The notes under the pieces are model-generated. The model made no database searches and had not been told where the DNA came from. It worked only from the letters and a program-made list of their open reading frames with translations. Below are positions 1 to 9,494 of a stretch of 64,000 nucleotides of DNA, piece after piece. The DNA comes from Patulibacter americanus DSM 16676 (GTDB taxonomy: Bacteria; Actinomycetota; Thermoleophilia; Solirubrobacterales; Solirubrobacteraceae). The position numbers and the translations under genes are program-made. The DNA lies in the NCBI RefSeq assembly GCF_000420025.1, contig NZ_ATUD01000002.1, forward strand, positions 124,001-188,000, read 5' to 3'. Every line of letters starts with the position of its first letter. Position 1 is the first letter of the stretch.

Positions 1-2
1 CG

Positions 3-428
3 CAGCTGCAGCTCAAGAAGAACCCGCAGACGCCGCTGGACGACGAGGTCTACTTCGGCGTCTTCATCCAGGCCGCGAACGACACGCAGAAGCCGCTGCG
101 GTCCGCCGCGCTGGAGGGCTTCGAGATCCACGACAGCCTCTACGTCGAGGGTGCCCCGGACGAGGAGGAGCACGTCTTCCGTCCGATCTCGGGCCCGGAC
201 CCGGCCAACCCGCCGAACCCGTTCCTCTACCGCCAGGCGATCGTGCCGCACGCCGTCGGCACCGGCAGCGGCGTTCAGCCGCTCCCGAACAGCCCGGCCG
301 GCTCGAGCACGACGGCCGCCGAGCTCCTGGTCTTCAAGATCCCGCAGGCGTCCCTCGAGAACCGCCCGTTGGCGCTCGAGATCACCGGCCCGAACGGTGG
401 CAAGGCCGAGGTCGACCTCGACGTCTGA
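3..428 (+). CDS. C-terminal part of a secreted/lipoprotein-like hypothetical protein
   Basis: The reading frame is open from the window edge to a TGA at 426-428, giving 141 residues; the N-terminus lies outside. The visible part is beta-rich in character (alternating hydrophobic pattern around VYFGVFIQAAND), acidic, and has a Pro/Asn linker near residue 65. It has no membrane segment and no catalytic motif. The style resembles extracellular domains of small actinobacterial lipoproteins (DUF4352-like), but that is an impression only. Two GC hairpins follow directly. Function unknown. Confidence 0.75.
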   Translation, partial: QLQLKKNPQTPLDDEVYFGVFIQAANDTQKPLRSAALEGFEIHDSLYVEGAPDEEEHVFRPISGPDPANPPNPFLYRQAIVPHAVGTGSGVQPLPNSPAGSSTTAAELLVFKIPQASLENRPLALEITGPNGGKAEVDLDV

Positions 429-433
429 TCCGA

Positions 434-488
434 TCGGCGCCCCGGCGCCGACCGACCAGCAGGACCCGCGGGGCGCTTCGGCGCCCCG
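434..488 (+). terminator. Tandem GC hairpins after the first gene
   Basis: Two perfect stem-loops sit just past the stop codon. The first is TCGGCGCC/GGCGCCGA with a CC loop (434-451). The second is CGGGGCGC/GCGCCCCG with a TTCG tetraloop (469-488), followed only by TCGTCGTT. There is no true T tract, so termination is inferred from position. The rest of the 429-696 gap holds a repeated GGCGCGAGGGTCG and no gene. Confidence 0.6.
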
Positions 489-696
489 TCGTCGTTCCGG
501 GGGCAGGGGTCCGGGGCCGAGGTCGGCGGGGCCCGGGGGCGCGCGCGTTCGAATGGGCTCAACCGTCGCCCTGCCGCCGGGCGGCGGCAGGGCGACGCAG
601 CTAGGGTCGGCGCGAGGGTCGCCGTTGGGGTGGGCGCGAGGGTCGGCGCCGAGGACGGGCGTCCGCCGGCCCCCGCCCGGACCCCGCGCGGGGCGC

Positions 697-2598
697 TCAG
701 CCGCCGAGGGCGGCGGTGAGGACCTTCCGGGCGACCGGCGCGGCCGTGGCACCGCCCTGGAAGTTCCGGGCGCGCAGGACGCCGACGGCGACGGGGTCGA
801 CGTCGCCGCGCTTCGTCGTAGGCGCGAACGCTGACATCCACGCGGTCGTCGACTTGCCGTCCGCATTGCCGCAGGCGGACGGGGGCTCCGGGGCCTCGGT
901 CACCGCGTCGGGCTGGGCGGCCGCGGCCTTCGCGGCCGCCTCCGCGTCGCACTGCGGGCCCTGGGTCGACGCGAGCTCAGCGGTGCCCGTCTTGCCGGCC
1001 GTGGTGATGCCGGAGAGCCCGACGCGGGCCTCCTCTCCGGTGCCGTCGCTGATCACGGCCGTCATCAGCTGCCGCATGGCGGCGGCGGTCTTCGCGCTGA
1101 CGACGCGCTTCGTCTTCGCCGTCCTGCTCGTGCGGAGGAACGTCAACTCGGGCTGGCGGCCGCCGTTGGCGATCGTCGCCGTCATGAGCGCGATCTGCAG
1201 GCTCGTGGCCTGCACCCGGCCCTGCCCGATCGCGGAGGACGCGACCTCGCTGCCGACCATCGCGGACGCCTCCGGGATCGTGCTGACCGCGGCACTCGGC
1301 ACGCCGGGCGTCTTGCGGTTGAACCCGAACCGCTCGGACATGGCGACGAAGCGCTTGGCGCCGAGCTTCGCGCCCATGGGGACGAAGACGGAGTTGCACG
1401 AGTGCGCGAAGGACTGCACGAGCGTGCCGCCGCACACCTCGCCGTTGGAGTTCTGGATCCCGAAGCCCTTCGCCTCGGTCTCGCGCGGGTAGACCGTGGT
1501 GGTCTTGGCCACCCCGTCCTCGAGGGCCGCCGCGGCCGTGACGATCTTCATCGTCGAGCCCGGGGGCTGCAGGGCGGACCACGCGCTGCCCTGGAACCCG
1601 AGGACCTCGCCGGTGCGCGAGTCGATGACCGTCGTGCCGCTGGCGTCCGGGGCGTCGCTCTGCGCCTCGACGGCGGCCTTGACGACCCCGACGGAGATCG
1701 AGCTGCGGACGGCGGAGGCCTTGCGGGGCTCGACGCGCGCGAGGGTACGGTCGCCGGCCTTCAGCGTGCCGCCGGGCGTGCCCACGAGCTGCGGGTTGAG
1801 GATGCGCTCCAGGCCCGAGACGCCGACCTTCGCGTCGGCCGGCACGCCCAGCCGCTTGAGCTGCGCGGCGTCGACCGGCGTGGCGGTGCCGAGCTGGCCC
1901 ACGACCTGACTGGCGATGTTCGGCACGTCCGACGTGCGGTCGGCACCGCCGGCCAGGACGGTCTTGCCGTCGCGGGCGAGGATGTCGGCGCGCGGGGGGA
2001 GGTCCGTCGTGCGGGTCAGCGTCTCGCCGGTGCGCAGGCCCGGCAACGCCATCCGGCGCGACCAGCGGATCCGGGCGTCGTCGCCCTCGCCGACCACGGG
2101 CAGGACGACGTCGCCCGCCAGCGTGTCGAAGAGCCGGGTGCGGGCGCTGACACGGACGGTGAAGTCGCCGCCCTCCGTGCGCCGGACGGGACCGGGGGCG
2201 AGGCGCGAGACGGTCGCGGTGCTCAGGGCGTCGCGCATCACGCTCGTGAAGCGCGCCTCGTCCACCCGCGACCTGGACGCGGCGTCCAGGCTGCCGTACA
2301 TCGCGGAGAAGTCGCCCTGCTGCCACGCCCGGACGTAGCCCGCGGCGAGGTCGCGCTCGGCGGCACGGCTGGCGCGGGCGTCGAGCACGAGGTAGGCCCC
2401 GATGCCCACGGTGAGCAGCAGGACGGCCACGATCGCCGGCACGAGGCGACGGCCGCCGAACGGCCCGGCGGGTCCGCGACCGACCGGGCCCCGACCGGAG
2501 GATCGGGTCCGCGACGACGACGACGGGGTGACCGGCGAGAACGGGCGCGTACCGCCTGACGAGCGTCGCTGCGGAGGGCGTCGGCGACGGGCGGTCAT
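697..2598 (-). CDS. Penicillin-binding protein, transpeptidase with NTF2-like N-terminal domain
   Basis: Class B-type PBP that would cross-link peptidoglycan outside the membrane. From the ATG at 2598 it is 633 residues: a basic, Ser-rich cytoplasmic tail, one membrane anchor (about residues 55-75), an NTF2-like MecA N-terminal domain (about 85-190), a dimerisation region, then the transpeptidase domain. All three active-site motifs are present: S348-T-M-K351, S400-C-N402 and K536-T-G-T. The ATG at 2610 (four codons upstream) is less likely because it lies inside a TAGTAT -10 box; the ATG at 2598 sits 10 nt after that box. Divergent from marP. It lacks the PASTA repeats of actinobacterial PonA/PbpB relatives. 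Confidence 0.93.
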   Translation of the reverse strand: MTARRRRPPQRRSSGGTRPFSPVTPSSSSRTRSSGRGPVGRGPAGPFGGRRLVPAIVAVLLLTVGIGAYLVLDARASRAAERDLAAGYVRAWQQGDFSAMYGSLDAASRSRVDEARFTSVMRDALSTATVSRLAPGPVRRTEGGDFTVRVSARTRLFDTLAGDVVLPVVGEGDDARIRWSRRMALPGLRTGETLTRTTDLPPRADILARDGKTVLAGGADRTSDVPNIASQVVGQLGTATPVDAAQLKRLGVPADAKVGVSGLERILNPQLVGTPGGTLKAGDRTLARVEPRKASAVRSSISVGVVKAAVEAQSDAPDASGTTVIDSRTGEVLGFQGSAWSALQPPGSTMKIVTAAAALEDGVAKTTTVYPRETEAKGFGIQNSNGEVCGGTLVQSFAHSCNSVFVPMGAKLGAKRFVAMSERFGFNRKTPGVPSAAVSTIPEASAMVGSEVASSAIGQGRVQATSLQIALMTATIANGGRQPELTFLRTSRTAKTKRVVSAKTAAAMRQLMTAVISDGTGEEARVGLSGITTAGKTGTAELASTQGPQCDAEAAAKAAAAQPDAVTEAPEPPSACGNADGKSTTAWMSAFAPTTKRGDVDPVAVGVLRARNFQGGATAAPVARKVLTAALGG

Positions 2599-2608
2599 CG
2601 AGCGCCCC

Positions 2609-2614
2609 ATACTA
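2609..2614 (-). promoter_or_regulatory. -10 box of the PBP gene
   Basis: TAGTAT on the minus strand ends 10 nt before ATG 2598, predicting a very short or absent leader. Confidence 0.55.
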
Positions 2615-2650
2615 CCCGCGCGTGCGGGGGTGCCGACGGACGCGAGGGGG

Positions 2651-2656
2651 TAGCCT
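2651..2656 (+). promoter_or_regulatory. -10 box of marP
   Basis: TAGCCT lies 10 nt before ATG 2667 and only 1 nt before the alternative GTG at 2658, which favours the ATG. Confidence 0.5.
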
Positions 2657-2666
2657 CGTGCGACGC

Positions 2667-3833
2667 ATGACCGGGCTCGACTGGGCACTGCTCGCGCTGC
2701 TGCTCCTGGCGGCCGCGGGCGGCACGACGCAGGGGTTCCTCGCGTCGGCCCTGGGCTTCGTCGGATTCATGGGTGGCGCGCTGGCCGGTGCGCGCCTCGG
2801 ACCCCTCGTCCTGCCCCAGGGCGCCGACGACATCAACGCCCCGGTCGCCGCGATCTTCGGCGCCACGCTGCTCGGCGTGCTGCTCGGCGTCGGGCTCCAG
2901 CGGCTCGGCGACCGGCTCCACCACCGGCTGCGTGGCCCGGGCCACCGCGTCGGCCGCACGCTCGACGCCGCACTCGGAGCGGTGTTCACCGGGGCGCTCG
3001 TCGTCCTGGCCGCGTGGTTCGTCTCCGCCATGGTCCTCCAGACGCCCGGGGTGCCCGGCTCGTGGCGCACCCAGGTGCGGGAGTCGGCGCTCCTGCAGGA
3101 GCTGCGCCGCGACCTGCCGCCGGCGGACGACGCCCTGGCGCTGCTCTCCCGCTTCGACCCGCTGCCCGGGTTCGCCGGGCCGCGCGCGCTCGTCGACGCG
3201 CCGGACCAGGGGATCGTGAACGACCCGGGCGTGCGGACCGGGCGCCGCGGGGTCGTGCGCGTGGAGGGCAACGCCTGCGGGGTCGGGGTCGTCGGAACGG
3301 GCTGGGTAGCGGGGGAGGGGCTCGTCGTGACGAACCAGCACGTGATCGCGGGGGAGGACGAGACGACGGTCGTCTCTGCGACGGACGGGCAGCGCTACAC
3401 CGGCCGCCCGGTGTACGTCGACCGGCAGCAGGACGTGGCGGTGCTCGCCGTCGAAGGCCTGCCCACGACGCCGCTGCGGGTCGTCGAGGACCCCCGGACC
3501 GGCAGCTCGGCCGCGATCCTCGGCTACCCCCTGGCCGGCCCGTTCCGCTCGCGCGCGGCCCGCATCGGCGCGGCCCAGACCGTCACGGGGGAGGACTCCT
3601 ACGGCGTCGGCCCCGTCCGGCGCCGCGTGCTCCCGTTCCGCGGCCGGGTCGAGCAGGGCAACAGCGGGGGACCGCTCGTCGACCGCCGCGGGCGCGTCGT
3701 CGGCACCGTGTTCGCCTCCTCGACGCAGGAGGGGCAGCGTCGCGGCTACGCCATCCCCAACGACGTCATCACGGAGGCCGTCGCCGCCGCCGACCCGGCC
3801 CGCACCGTCTCGCCCGGGCCCTGCAGCCACTGA
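2667..3833 (+). CDS. marP: MarP-like membrane serine protease (CvpA + trypsin-like domain)
   Basis: 388 residues. The N-terminal ~150 form a CvpA/colicin V production-type module with four hydrophobic helices. The rest is a chymotrypsin-fold protease facing the periplasmic side. The catalytic triad is visible: H225 in TNQHVIAG, D256 in QQDVAVL and S333 in QGNSGGPL. In mycobacteria MarP (Rv3671c) is needed for acid resistance and processes the peptidoglycan hydrolase RipA; a similar envelope-stress role is inferred here. Two cysteines near G-N-A-C-G may form the disulfide typical of MarP. It is divergent from a cell-wall transpeptidase, which fits an envelope role. GTG 2658 is an alternative start. 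Confidence 0.92.
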   Translation: MTGLDWALLALLLLAAAGGTTQGFLASALGFVGFMGGALAGARLGPLVLPQGADDINAPVAAIFGATLLGVLLGVGLQRLGDRLHHRLRGPGHRVGRTLDAALGAVFTGALVVLAAWFVSAMVLQTPGVPGSWRTQVRESALLQELRRDLPPADDALALLSRFDPLPGFAGPRALVDAPDQGIVNDPGVRTGRRGVVRVEGNACGVGVVGTGWVAGEGLVVTNQHVIAGEDETTVVSATDGQRYTGRPVYVDRQQDVAVLAVEGLPTTPLRVVEDPRTGSSAAILGYPLAGPFRSRAARIGAAQTVTGEDSYGVGPVRRRVLPFRGRVEQGNSGGPLVDRRGRVVGTVFASSTQEGQRRGYAIPNDVITEAVAAADPARTVSPGPCSH

Positions 3834-3913
3834 GCCCGCCGGCGGCGGCGTTCCGGCACGGCCCCTGCGCCGATTCGGCACGGGGCGTGGCGGACCCGCC
3901 TCCCGCGTCCCGC

Positions 3914-3919
3914 TACGCT
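3914..3919 (+). promoter_or_regulatory. -10 box of the topoisomerase gene
   Basis: TACGCT is followed by 7 nt and then GTG 3927; a leaderless arrangement. Confidence 0.5.
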
Positions 3920-3926
3920 GCGGCGC

Positions 3927-6275
3927 GTGGGCAAAACGCTGGTCATCGCCGAGAAGCCGTCCGTCGGACGGGACCTCGCCAAGGTCCTCCCGGGGTCCTT
4001 CGCGATCGGCAAGCCGTCGGGCGAGCGCAGCGCGCGCTGGATGGAGGGCCCCGACCACGTGATCACGTGGGCGATCGGCCACCTCGTCCAGCTCGCCGAG
4101 CCCGACGCGTACGACAAGCGGTTCAAGCGCTGGAAGATGGAGGACCTCCCCATCGTGCCCGAGGAGTTCAAGCTCGTCGAGCGCGACGACTCCTCGAAGA
4201 AGCAGATGGCGGTCATCAAGAACCTGCTGTCGCGCCCCGACGTCGACCACGTCATCAACGCCTGCGATGCCGGCCGCGAGGGCGAGCTCATCTTCAAGTG
4301 GGTGTTCACCGCCGGCGGGGGCACGCAGCCCGTGGAGCGCCTGTGGCTCTCCTCCATGACGGAGGCCGCGATGCGCCGCGCGCTCGAGTCGCTGCGGTCG
4401 CCGGACGAGCTGATCCTGCTCGGGGAGGCCGCGCAGTCGCGGTCCGAGGCCGACTGGCTCGTCGGCATGAACGCCACGCGCGCCGCGACGATCCGGCTGC
4501 GCTCGAGCTTCGACGGCGCCGTCTCGCTGGGCCGGGTGCAGACGCCGACCCTGGCCATCCTCGCCCGCCGCGAGGAGGAGATCCGTGCGTTCGTCCCCGA
4601 GCCGTACTGGCTCGTCGACGCGAAGTTCGACGCGGGCCCGGCCGACGGCACCACGAAGGCCCGCACGTACCTCGGCCGCCTGTATCAGGGCACCGAGCCC
4701 CGGCTGAAGACGGCGGAGGAGTCCGACGCCATCGCCGCGGCCGTCAAGGGCCGCACGGGCACGATCACGAAGCTGGACAAGGTGCGCCGCAAGGAGCGCG
4801 CACCGATGCTCTACGACCTGACGTCGCTGCAGCGCGACGCGGGCAGCCGCTTCGGATTCACGGCGCGCCGCACGCTCGCGGCCGCCCAGCGCTGTTACGA
4901 GGAGCACAAGGCCCTGACGTACCCGCGTACGAGCTCGCGCTACCTCACGACGGACATGATCCCCGAGATCAAGCCGACGGCCGGGCAGGTCGGCTCGCGT
5001 CCCGAGTACCGCGAGGCCGCCAAGTACGTGCAGGGCCTCGACAAGCTCCCGCTGGGCAAGGTCGTCAACGACGAGAAGGTCGCGGACCACCACGCGATCA
5101 TCCCGACGAACGCGCAGCACACGCTCGAGAAGATGAGCGACGACGACCGCCGCATCTACGACATGGTCGTGCGGCGGTTCCTCGCGGTCTTCCACCCCGA
5201 GGCGGAGTTCGAGAACACCCGCATCGAGACGACGGTGGAGACGCCGGACGCGCCCGAGATCGCGAAGGGCCCCCACGTCTTCCGCACCCGCGGCCGCGTG
5301 CTGCTCGTCCCGGGCTGGCGCGGCGTCTACGGTGAGCTCGAGGAAGGCTCGGGCTCCGACGACGACGAGGGCGCGAACCAGACGCTGCCCAAGCTCGAGA
5401 AGGGCGAGGACGCGAAGGTCGCCAAGGTCACCTCGGACGAGAAGGTCACGAAGCCGCCGCGGCGCTACTCCGACGCCTCGCTGCTGGGCGCGATGGAGAC
5501 CGCCGGGCAGCTCGTCGACGACGACGAGGCCCGCGAGGCGATGAAGGACGCCGGCATCGGCACCCCGGCCACGCGCGCCGCGATCATCGAGCGGCTCATC
5601 GACGTGGGCTACACGGAGCGCGACGGCCGGGCGCTGCTCGTGACGGAGAAGGGCCTGAACGTCATCCGGCTGCTCGACGGCCACCAGCTCACGTCCCCGT
5701 CGCTCACGGGCGACTGGGAGAGCCGGCTGGCGAAGATCGAGTCCGGCGAGGAGACCCGGCGCACCTTCATGGACGCCATCGCCGTGTTCGCGAAGTCGAC
5801 CGTCGAGGAGCTCGACGCGAAGCTCAAGGACGTCCGCATCCCGCGGGCGAACCTCGGGCCGTGCCCCGTGTGCGGGCGCGACATCAGCGAGAACCGCAAG
5901 GGCTTCTCCTGCTGGTCCAAGGACGACCCGGGCTGCGGGTTCGTGATCTGGAAGAGCAAGGCGGGGAAGACCCTGGCGCCCGCCGTCGCCAAGGAACTCA
6001 TCAAGACCGGCCGGACGATCAAGCCCGTCACGGGCTTCAAGAGCCGCGCGGGCCGCAGCTTCCGCGCCCGTCTGGCGCTGCACCAGACGGACGAGGGCAA
6101 GTGGCGCGTCGAGTTCGACGAGCCGTGGGCGCAGGACGGGCTGAAGACCCCGACGCCCGAGGAGATCGAGGCCGCCGAGGCGGCCACGGCCGCCGCGACC
6201 GGCGAGGCCGCCGTCGCGGCCGTCGCCGCGGAGGCCGCCGCCGCGGCCGCGGGCGGCAGCGACCGGGCCGCCTAG
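3927..6275 (+). CDS. topB: Type IA DNA topoisomerase (TopB/topoisomerase III-like)
   Basis: 782 residues starting with GTG. It relaxes or decatenates DNA by passing strands through a transient single-strand break. The N-terminal TOPRIM domain starts LVIAEKPSVGRDLA (E9), and its metal-binding motif is CDAGREGE with D114. The catalytic tyrosine is Y332 in TYPRTSSRY; this context and the N-terminal signature match topoisomerase III more than TopA. The C-terminus has a C4 zinc ribbon (CPVCGRDI...CGF, about residues 645-675), a topoisomerase C-terminal repeat, and an Ala-rich tail of about 40 residues. The tail may help DNA contact or be disordered. A weak hairpin followed by TTTT lies at about 6287-6304. 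Confidence 0.93.
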   Translation: MGKTLVIAEKPSVGRDLAKVLPGSFAIGKPSGERSARWMEGPDHVITWAIGHLVQLAEPDAYDKRFKRWKMEDLPIVPEEFKLVERDDSSKKQMAVIKNLLSRPDVDHVINACDAGREGELIFKWVFTAGGGTQPVERLWLSSMTEAAMRRALESLRSPDELILLGEAAQSRSEADWLVGMNATRAATIRLRSSFDGAVSLGRVQTPTLAILARREEEIRAFVPEPYWLVDAKFDAGPADGTTKARTYLGRLYQGTEPRLKTAEESDAIAAAVKGRTGTITKLDKVRRKERAPMLYDLTSLQRDAGSRFGFTARRTLAAAQRCYEEHKALTYPRTSSRYLTTDMIPEIKPTAGQVGSRPEYREAAKYVQGLDKLPLGKVVNDEKVADHHAIIPTNAQHTLEKMSDDDRRIYDMVVRRFLAVFHPEAEFENTRIETTVETPDAPEIAKGPHVFRTRGRVLLVPGWRGVYGELEEGSGSDDDEGANQTLPKLEKGEDAKVAKVTSDEKVTKPPRRYSDASLLGAMETAGQLVDDDEAREAMKDAGIGTPATRAAIIERLIDVGYTERDGRALLVTEKGLNVIRLLDGHQLTSPSLTGDWESRLAKIESGEETRRTFMDAIAVFAKSTVEELDAKLKDVRIPRANLGPCPVCGRDISENRKGFSCWSKDDPGCGFVIWKSKAGKTLAPAVAKELIKTGRTIKPVTGFKSRAGRSFRARLALHQTDEGKWRVEFDEPWAQDGLKTPTPEEIEAAEAATAAATGEAAVAAVAAEAAAAAAGGSDRAA

Positions 6276-6356
6276 CGGCCGGAGGCCCGTGCGCACGGCG
6301 TTTTCGGGCTGCAAGCGCGCGTGCGCGCCGTCCGGTCCGCGTGGGACCTTCGACGG

Positions 6357-9300
6357 GTGACGCTGCAACTGGTCACCGGGCCGACGAACGCCAGCAAGGC
6401 GGGCGTCGTGCTCGGCCTCGTCCGCCGGTGGGCCGCCGAGGGCCGCCGCCCGGTCCTCGTCGTGCCCACGGGCCCGGACGCCGAGCGCTACCGCCGCGAG
6501 CTGCTGCGGGTGAGCGGCGGGGTCTCCGTCGGCGTGACCGTGGGCACCTTCGCGCGCCTGGCCGAGGACGTGCGGCGGGCCGTCGACGTGACGGCCGCGA
6601 CGCTCGGCCCGCTGGCCCGCGACCGGCTACTGGCGGGCGCGCTGCGCGCCGTCCCCGCCGGCCGGCCGCTGGGCGGCACCGCGGGCCGGCGCGGCGTGCG
6701 CCGTCGCCTGGACGCGCTGCTCGAGGAGCTCGGTGAGCGCGGGTTCGGACCGGGGCAGCTCCACGCCGACCTGCTCGCGCTCGACCCGGCGGAGCACGGC
6801 GTCGACGGGCAGCTCGTCGACGACCTGCGGCAGGTGCTCGAGGCCGTGGCGGCGTCCGCCCTGCACCTGACCGACGGCGGTGGGCGCCCGCTGGCCACGC
6901 CGGCGGCCCAGGGACTCGCCGTCCGCCGGCGCCTGGCGGCCGATCCGGCCGCGTGGGGCGGGCGGCCCGTGGCCTTCTACGGCTTCGACGACCTGACCTT
7001 CGCGCAGCTCGCGCTCGTGCGGACGCTGTCCCGCGCGGCCGACGTCGTCGTCTCGCTCCCCTTCGAGGACGACCGGATCGCCACGGCCGCGCGCCGACCC
7101 GTGGTGGAGGAGCTGCGCGCCGTCGCGCTCGACGTGGCCGGCCGGGCGGTCGGCGGCACGGGCGCGCTCCCCCTGCGCGCGGGGGCGTCGGAGCTCGAGG
7201 ACGCGCGCGTCGCCGGCGTGGACGCCCACGAGGTGCGACTGCTGCCGCCCGCCGTCGCCGACGGCGGCCTCGCCCGCCTGGAGCGCCGGCTTTTCGAGCC
7301 GGCCGCGGCCGACGTCACCGTGGCCGCGGACACCGGCCGGGCCGCGGGGTCGCACCCGCTCGCGGACGGCTCTCCCGAGGACGCCGGGGCCCGGTCCCCC
7401 GACGCGGCGGCGGACGGTGCGGCGGACGGGACCGAGCTGCACGACGTCGTCCTCGTCACCGGGGGGAGCGCGCGGGCCGAGGCCGAGGCCCTGGCGGACG
7501 AGCTGCTCCGGGTCGTGGCGGCCGAGGGGCTGGACTGGCACGACGTCGCGATCGCCGTGCGCGGGGCGGCGGGGCCTCCCGGCGCACGGCTCGAGCGCGA
7601 GCTGGTGGCGCGGGGCGTGCCCGTCGCCCGCCCGCGCGACCTGCCGGCGCGCCGCACGGCCGTGGGACGCGCCGTCGCGGCGCTCGTGCGCATCGGGACG
7701 GGCGGGGCTGACGCCGCCGACGTGGTCTGCGTGCTGCGGTCCGGGGCGACCCTGGCCAACCTCGAGGCGATCGACGCCTTCGCGCTCGCGCTCTCCCGCT
7801 CCGGCGTGACGGACGCGGGGGCGGCCGAGGTCCGCGCGCACCAGTTCGTGCCGACGCTCGAGGGCCGCGACCTGCTGGGCACCGTGCCCGTCGACGAGCG
7901 GCCGCTGCGGACGGAGCGCCTGATCGCCGCCCTGCAGCCCGCGATCACGACGCTGGAGGAGCTGCTGCGCTCGCCCACGCTCCCCGCCGCGCGCGACCCC
8001 GAGCTCCGCGCCGCCCGGCGCCTGCGCGAGCAGCTGCGGGGGCTCGAGGCGCTCGCCGCCGCCGACGCCGCGCTCCTGCCCGACCCCGCGGAGCTGGCGG
8101 ACGAGCTCGGGGAGCTCCCCGTCCCCGTCGGCGAGGCGCCCGGGCGCGGCCGGCTGGAGATCGCCGAACCCGGCGCCCTGCGTGGCCGGCAGGTCCAGGT
8201 ACTGGCGCTCGCCGACCTGCGCGAGCAGGCGTTCCCGGCGCCGGAGCGGGTCGACCCGCTCGTCGACCGGGACGCCCGCGAGGTGCTCTCCCGTGCTGGG
8301 GGGACGACGATCGAGGTGCCCGTCGAACGGCTGGCCGCCGAGCGGGTGCTGTTCCTCGAGCTCGCGGCGCGACCGACCCGCCGGCTCGTGCTCTCGCGAC
8401 CCGCGGCGTCCGACACGGGGGAGGCGCTCCCGCCCGCGCCCTTCCTCGGCGACGCGCTCGCGGCGTTGCTGCCCGACCGGCCCCGCGCCGTGCTCCACGG
8501 GGCCTCCGAGGTACGCGCGCCGTCCCGCCGACCCGTGGCGACGGCTGCCCCGTTCGGCGCGGACCTGGACGACGCCGGCCGCGAGACCGTCCGCCGCGTG
8601 CTGCTCGAGCGCTCCCGCTTCGCGGTGCGCGAGGTCGAGCGGCTCGCCCGCTGCCCCGTCTGCTGGACGGTCGAGCACCTCGCCCGCGCCCAGGACGACG
8701 AGCCGCAGACCGAGCCGCAGGTTCACGGCAACCTCGTCCACGGCGTGCTCGACCGGGCGCTCGTGGAGGTCGCGGGCGACGGGACCCCGTACGGCGACCT
8801 GGACCCCGAGGTCCTCGTGGCGGCCGGCCGTCGGGCGCTCACCGCGCTCGGCCCCCGGGCCGTGGCGATGCTGCCCGAGCACCGCGCCAGCGTCCTGCTG
8901 CGCCGGGTCGACGTGGGCGTCTCGGCCGTGCTCCGCGCGCTGCCCGACCGCTACGCGACCGCGAGCCTGCGGGCGACGGAGGTCGTCGTGGACGACGGGG
9001 CCGACACCCCGCCGGTGCAGCTCGGCGACGGCGCCCGGGCGATCGGCCGCATCGACCGCGTCGACGAGGTGCCCCTGCCCGACGGGTCCACCGGCGTGGG
9101 CGTCGTGGACTACAAGCTCGGCACGGGCGGGGCGATCGGCTGCGGGCGCTGGTCGTCGACCGCGACGCTGCAGGCCGCCCTGTACCTGTCGGCCGTCGCC
9201 GAGCCCGCGCGGCCCGCCGCCTACGCCCTGTACCAGCCGACCTCGCCCGTCTCGGGCGTCGACCCCGGCGCCCGCCCGCCGGCCGGCCTGGAGCTGCGCG

Positions 9301-9494
9301 GCGTCCTCGGGGGCCGCACGCGCGGGCCGAAGGAGCTCGACGAGGTCGCGGCGATCGTGGAGGCCGCGCGCCGGCAGGCCGCGCGCGCCGTGGCCGACCT
9401 GCGGGCCGGTGGCGTCACGCCCCTGCCCGGCGCCTCGACGCACGCCGACACGGGCGAGTGCGACCACCCCGCCGTCGCGAGGCTCCTGACGTGA
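6357..9494 (+). CDS. addB: AddB-like helicase-nuclease subunit
   Basis: 1045 residues from GTG 6357; GTG 6321 is an alternative, but the family-like start VTLQLVTGP begins at 6357. It is the B subunit of an AddAB-type double-strand-break resection enzyme. The N-terminus has a degenerate P-loop, GPTNASKAG, in place of G-x-x-G-x-G-K-T/S. The C-terminal third is a RecB-type PD-(D/E)XK nuclease: VHGNLVHGVLD, then IGRIDRVD, then VVDYKLG. Cysteines in CPVCW and near the end (ECDHP) could be remnants of the AddB iron-sulfur cluster, but the full four-Cys spacing is not clear. The stop overlaps the addA start by 4 nt (GTGA), so the two are translationally coupled. Confidence 0.85.
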   Translation: MTLQLVTGPTNASKAGVVLGLVRRWAAEGRRPVLVVPTGPDAERYRRELLRVSGGVSVGVTVGTFARLAEDVRRAVDVTAATLGPLARDRLLAGALRAVPAGRPLGGTAGRRGVRRRLDALLEELGERGFGPGQLHADLLALDPAEHGVDGQLVDDLRQVLEAVAASALHLTDGGGRPLATPAAQGLAVRRRLAADPAAWGGRPVAFYGFDDLTFAQLALVRTLSRAADVVVSLPFEDDRIATAARRPVVEELRAVALDVAGRAVGGTGALPLRAGASELEDARVAGVDAHEVRLLPPAVADGGLARLERRLFEPAAADVTVAADTGRAAGSHPLADGSPEDAGARSPDAAADGAADGTELHDVVLVTGGSARAEAEALADELLRVVAAEGLDWHDVAIAVRGAAGPPGARLERELVARGVPVARPRDLPARRTAVGRAVAALVRIGTGGADAADVVCVLRSGATLANLEAIDAFALALSRSGVTDAGAAEVRAHQFVPTLEGRDLLGTVPVDERPLRTERLIAALQPAITTLEELLRSPTLPAARDPELRAARRLREQLRGLEALAAADAALLPDPAELADELGELPVPVGEAPGRGRLEIAEPGALRGRQVQVLALADLREQAFPAPERVDPLVDRDAREVLSRAGGTTIEVPVERLAAERVLFLELAARPTRRLVLSRPAASDTGEALPPAPFLGDALAALLPDRPRAVLHGASEVRAPSRRPVATAAPFGADLDDAGRETVRRVLLERSRFAVREVERLARCPVCWTVEHLARAQDDEPQTEPQVHGNLVHGVLDRALVEVAGDGTPYGDLDPEVLVAAGRRALTALGPRAVAMLPEHRASVLLRRVDVGVSAVLRALPDRYATASLRATEVVVDDGADTPPVQLGDGARAIGRIDRVDEVPLPDGSTGVGVVDYKLGTGGAIGCGRWSSTATLQAALYLSAVAEPARPAAYALYQPTSPVSGVDPGARPPAGLELRGVLGGRTRGPKELDEVAAIVEAARRQAARAVADLRAGGVTPLPGASTHADTGECDHPAVARLLT

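Noticed and set aside
540..570. GTTCGAAT as the T-loop of a tRNA
   Set aside because: No acceptor stem, anticodon arm or CCA context can be built around it.
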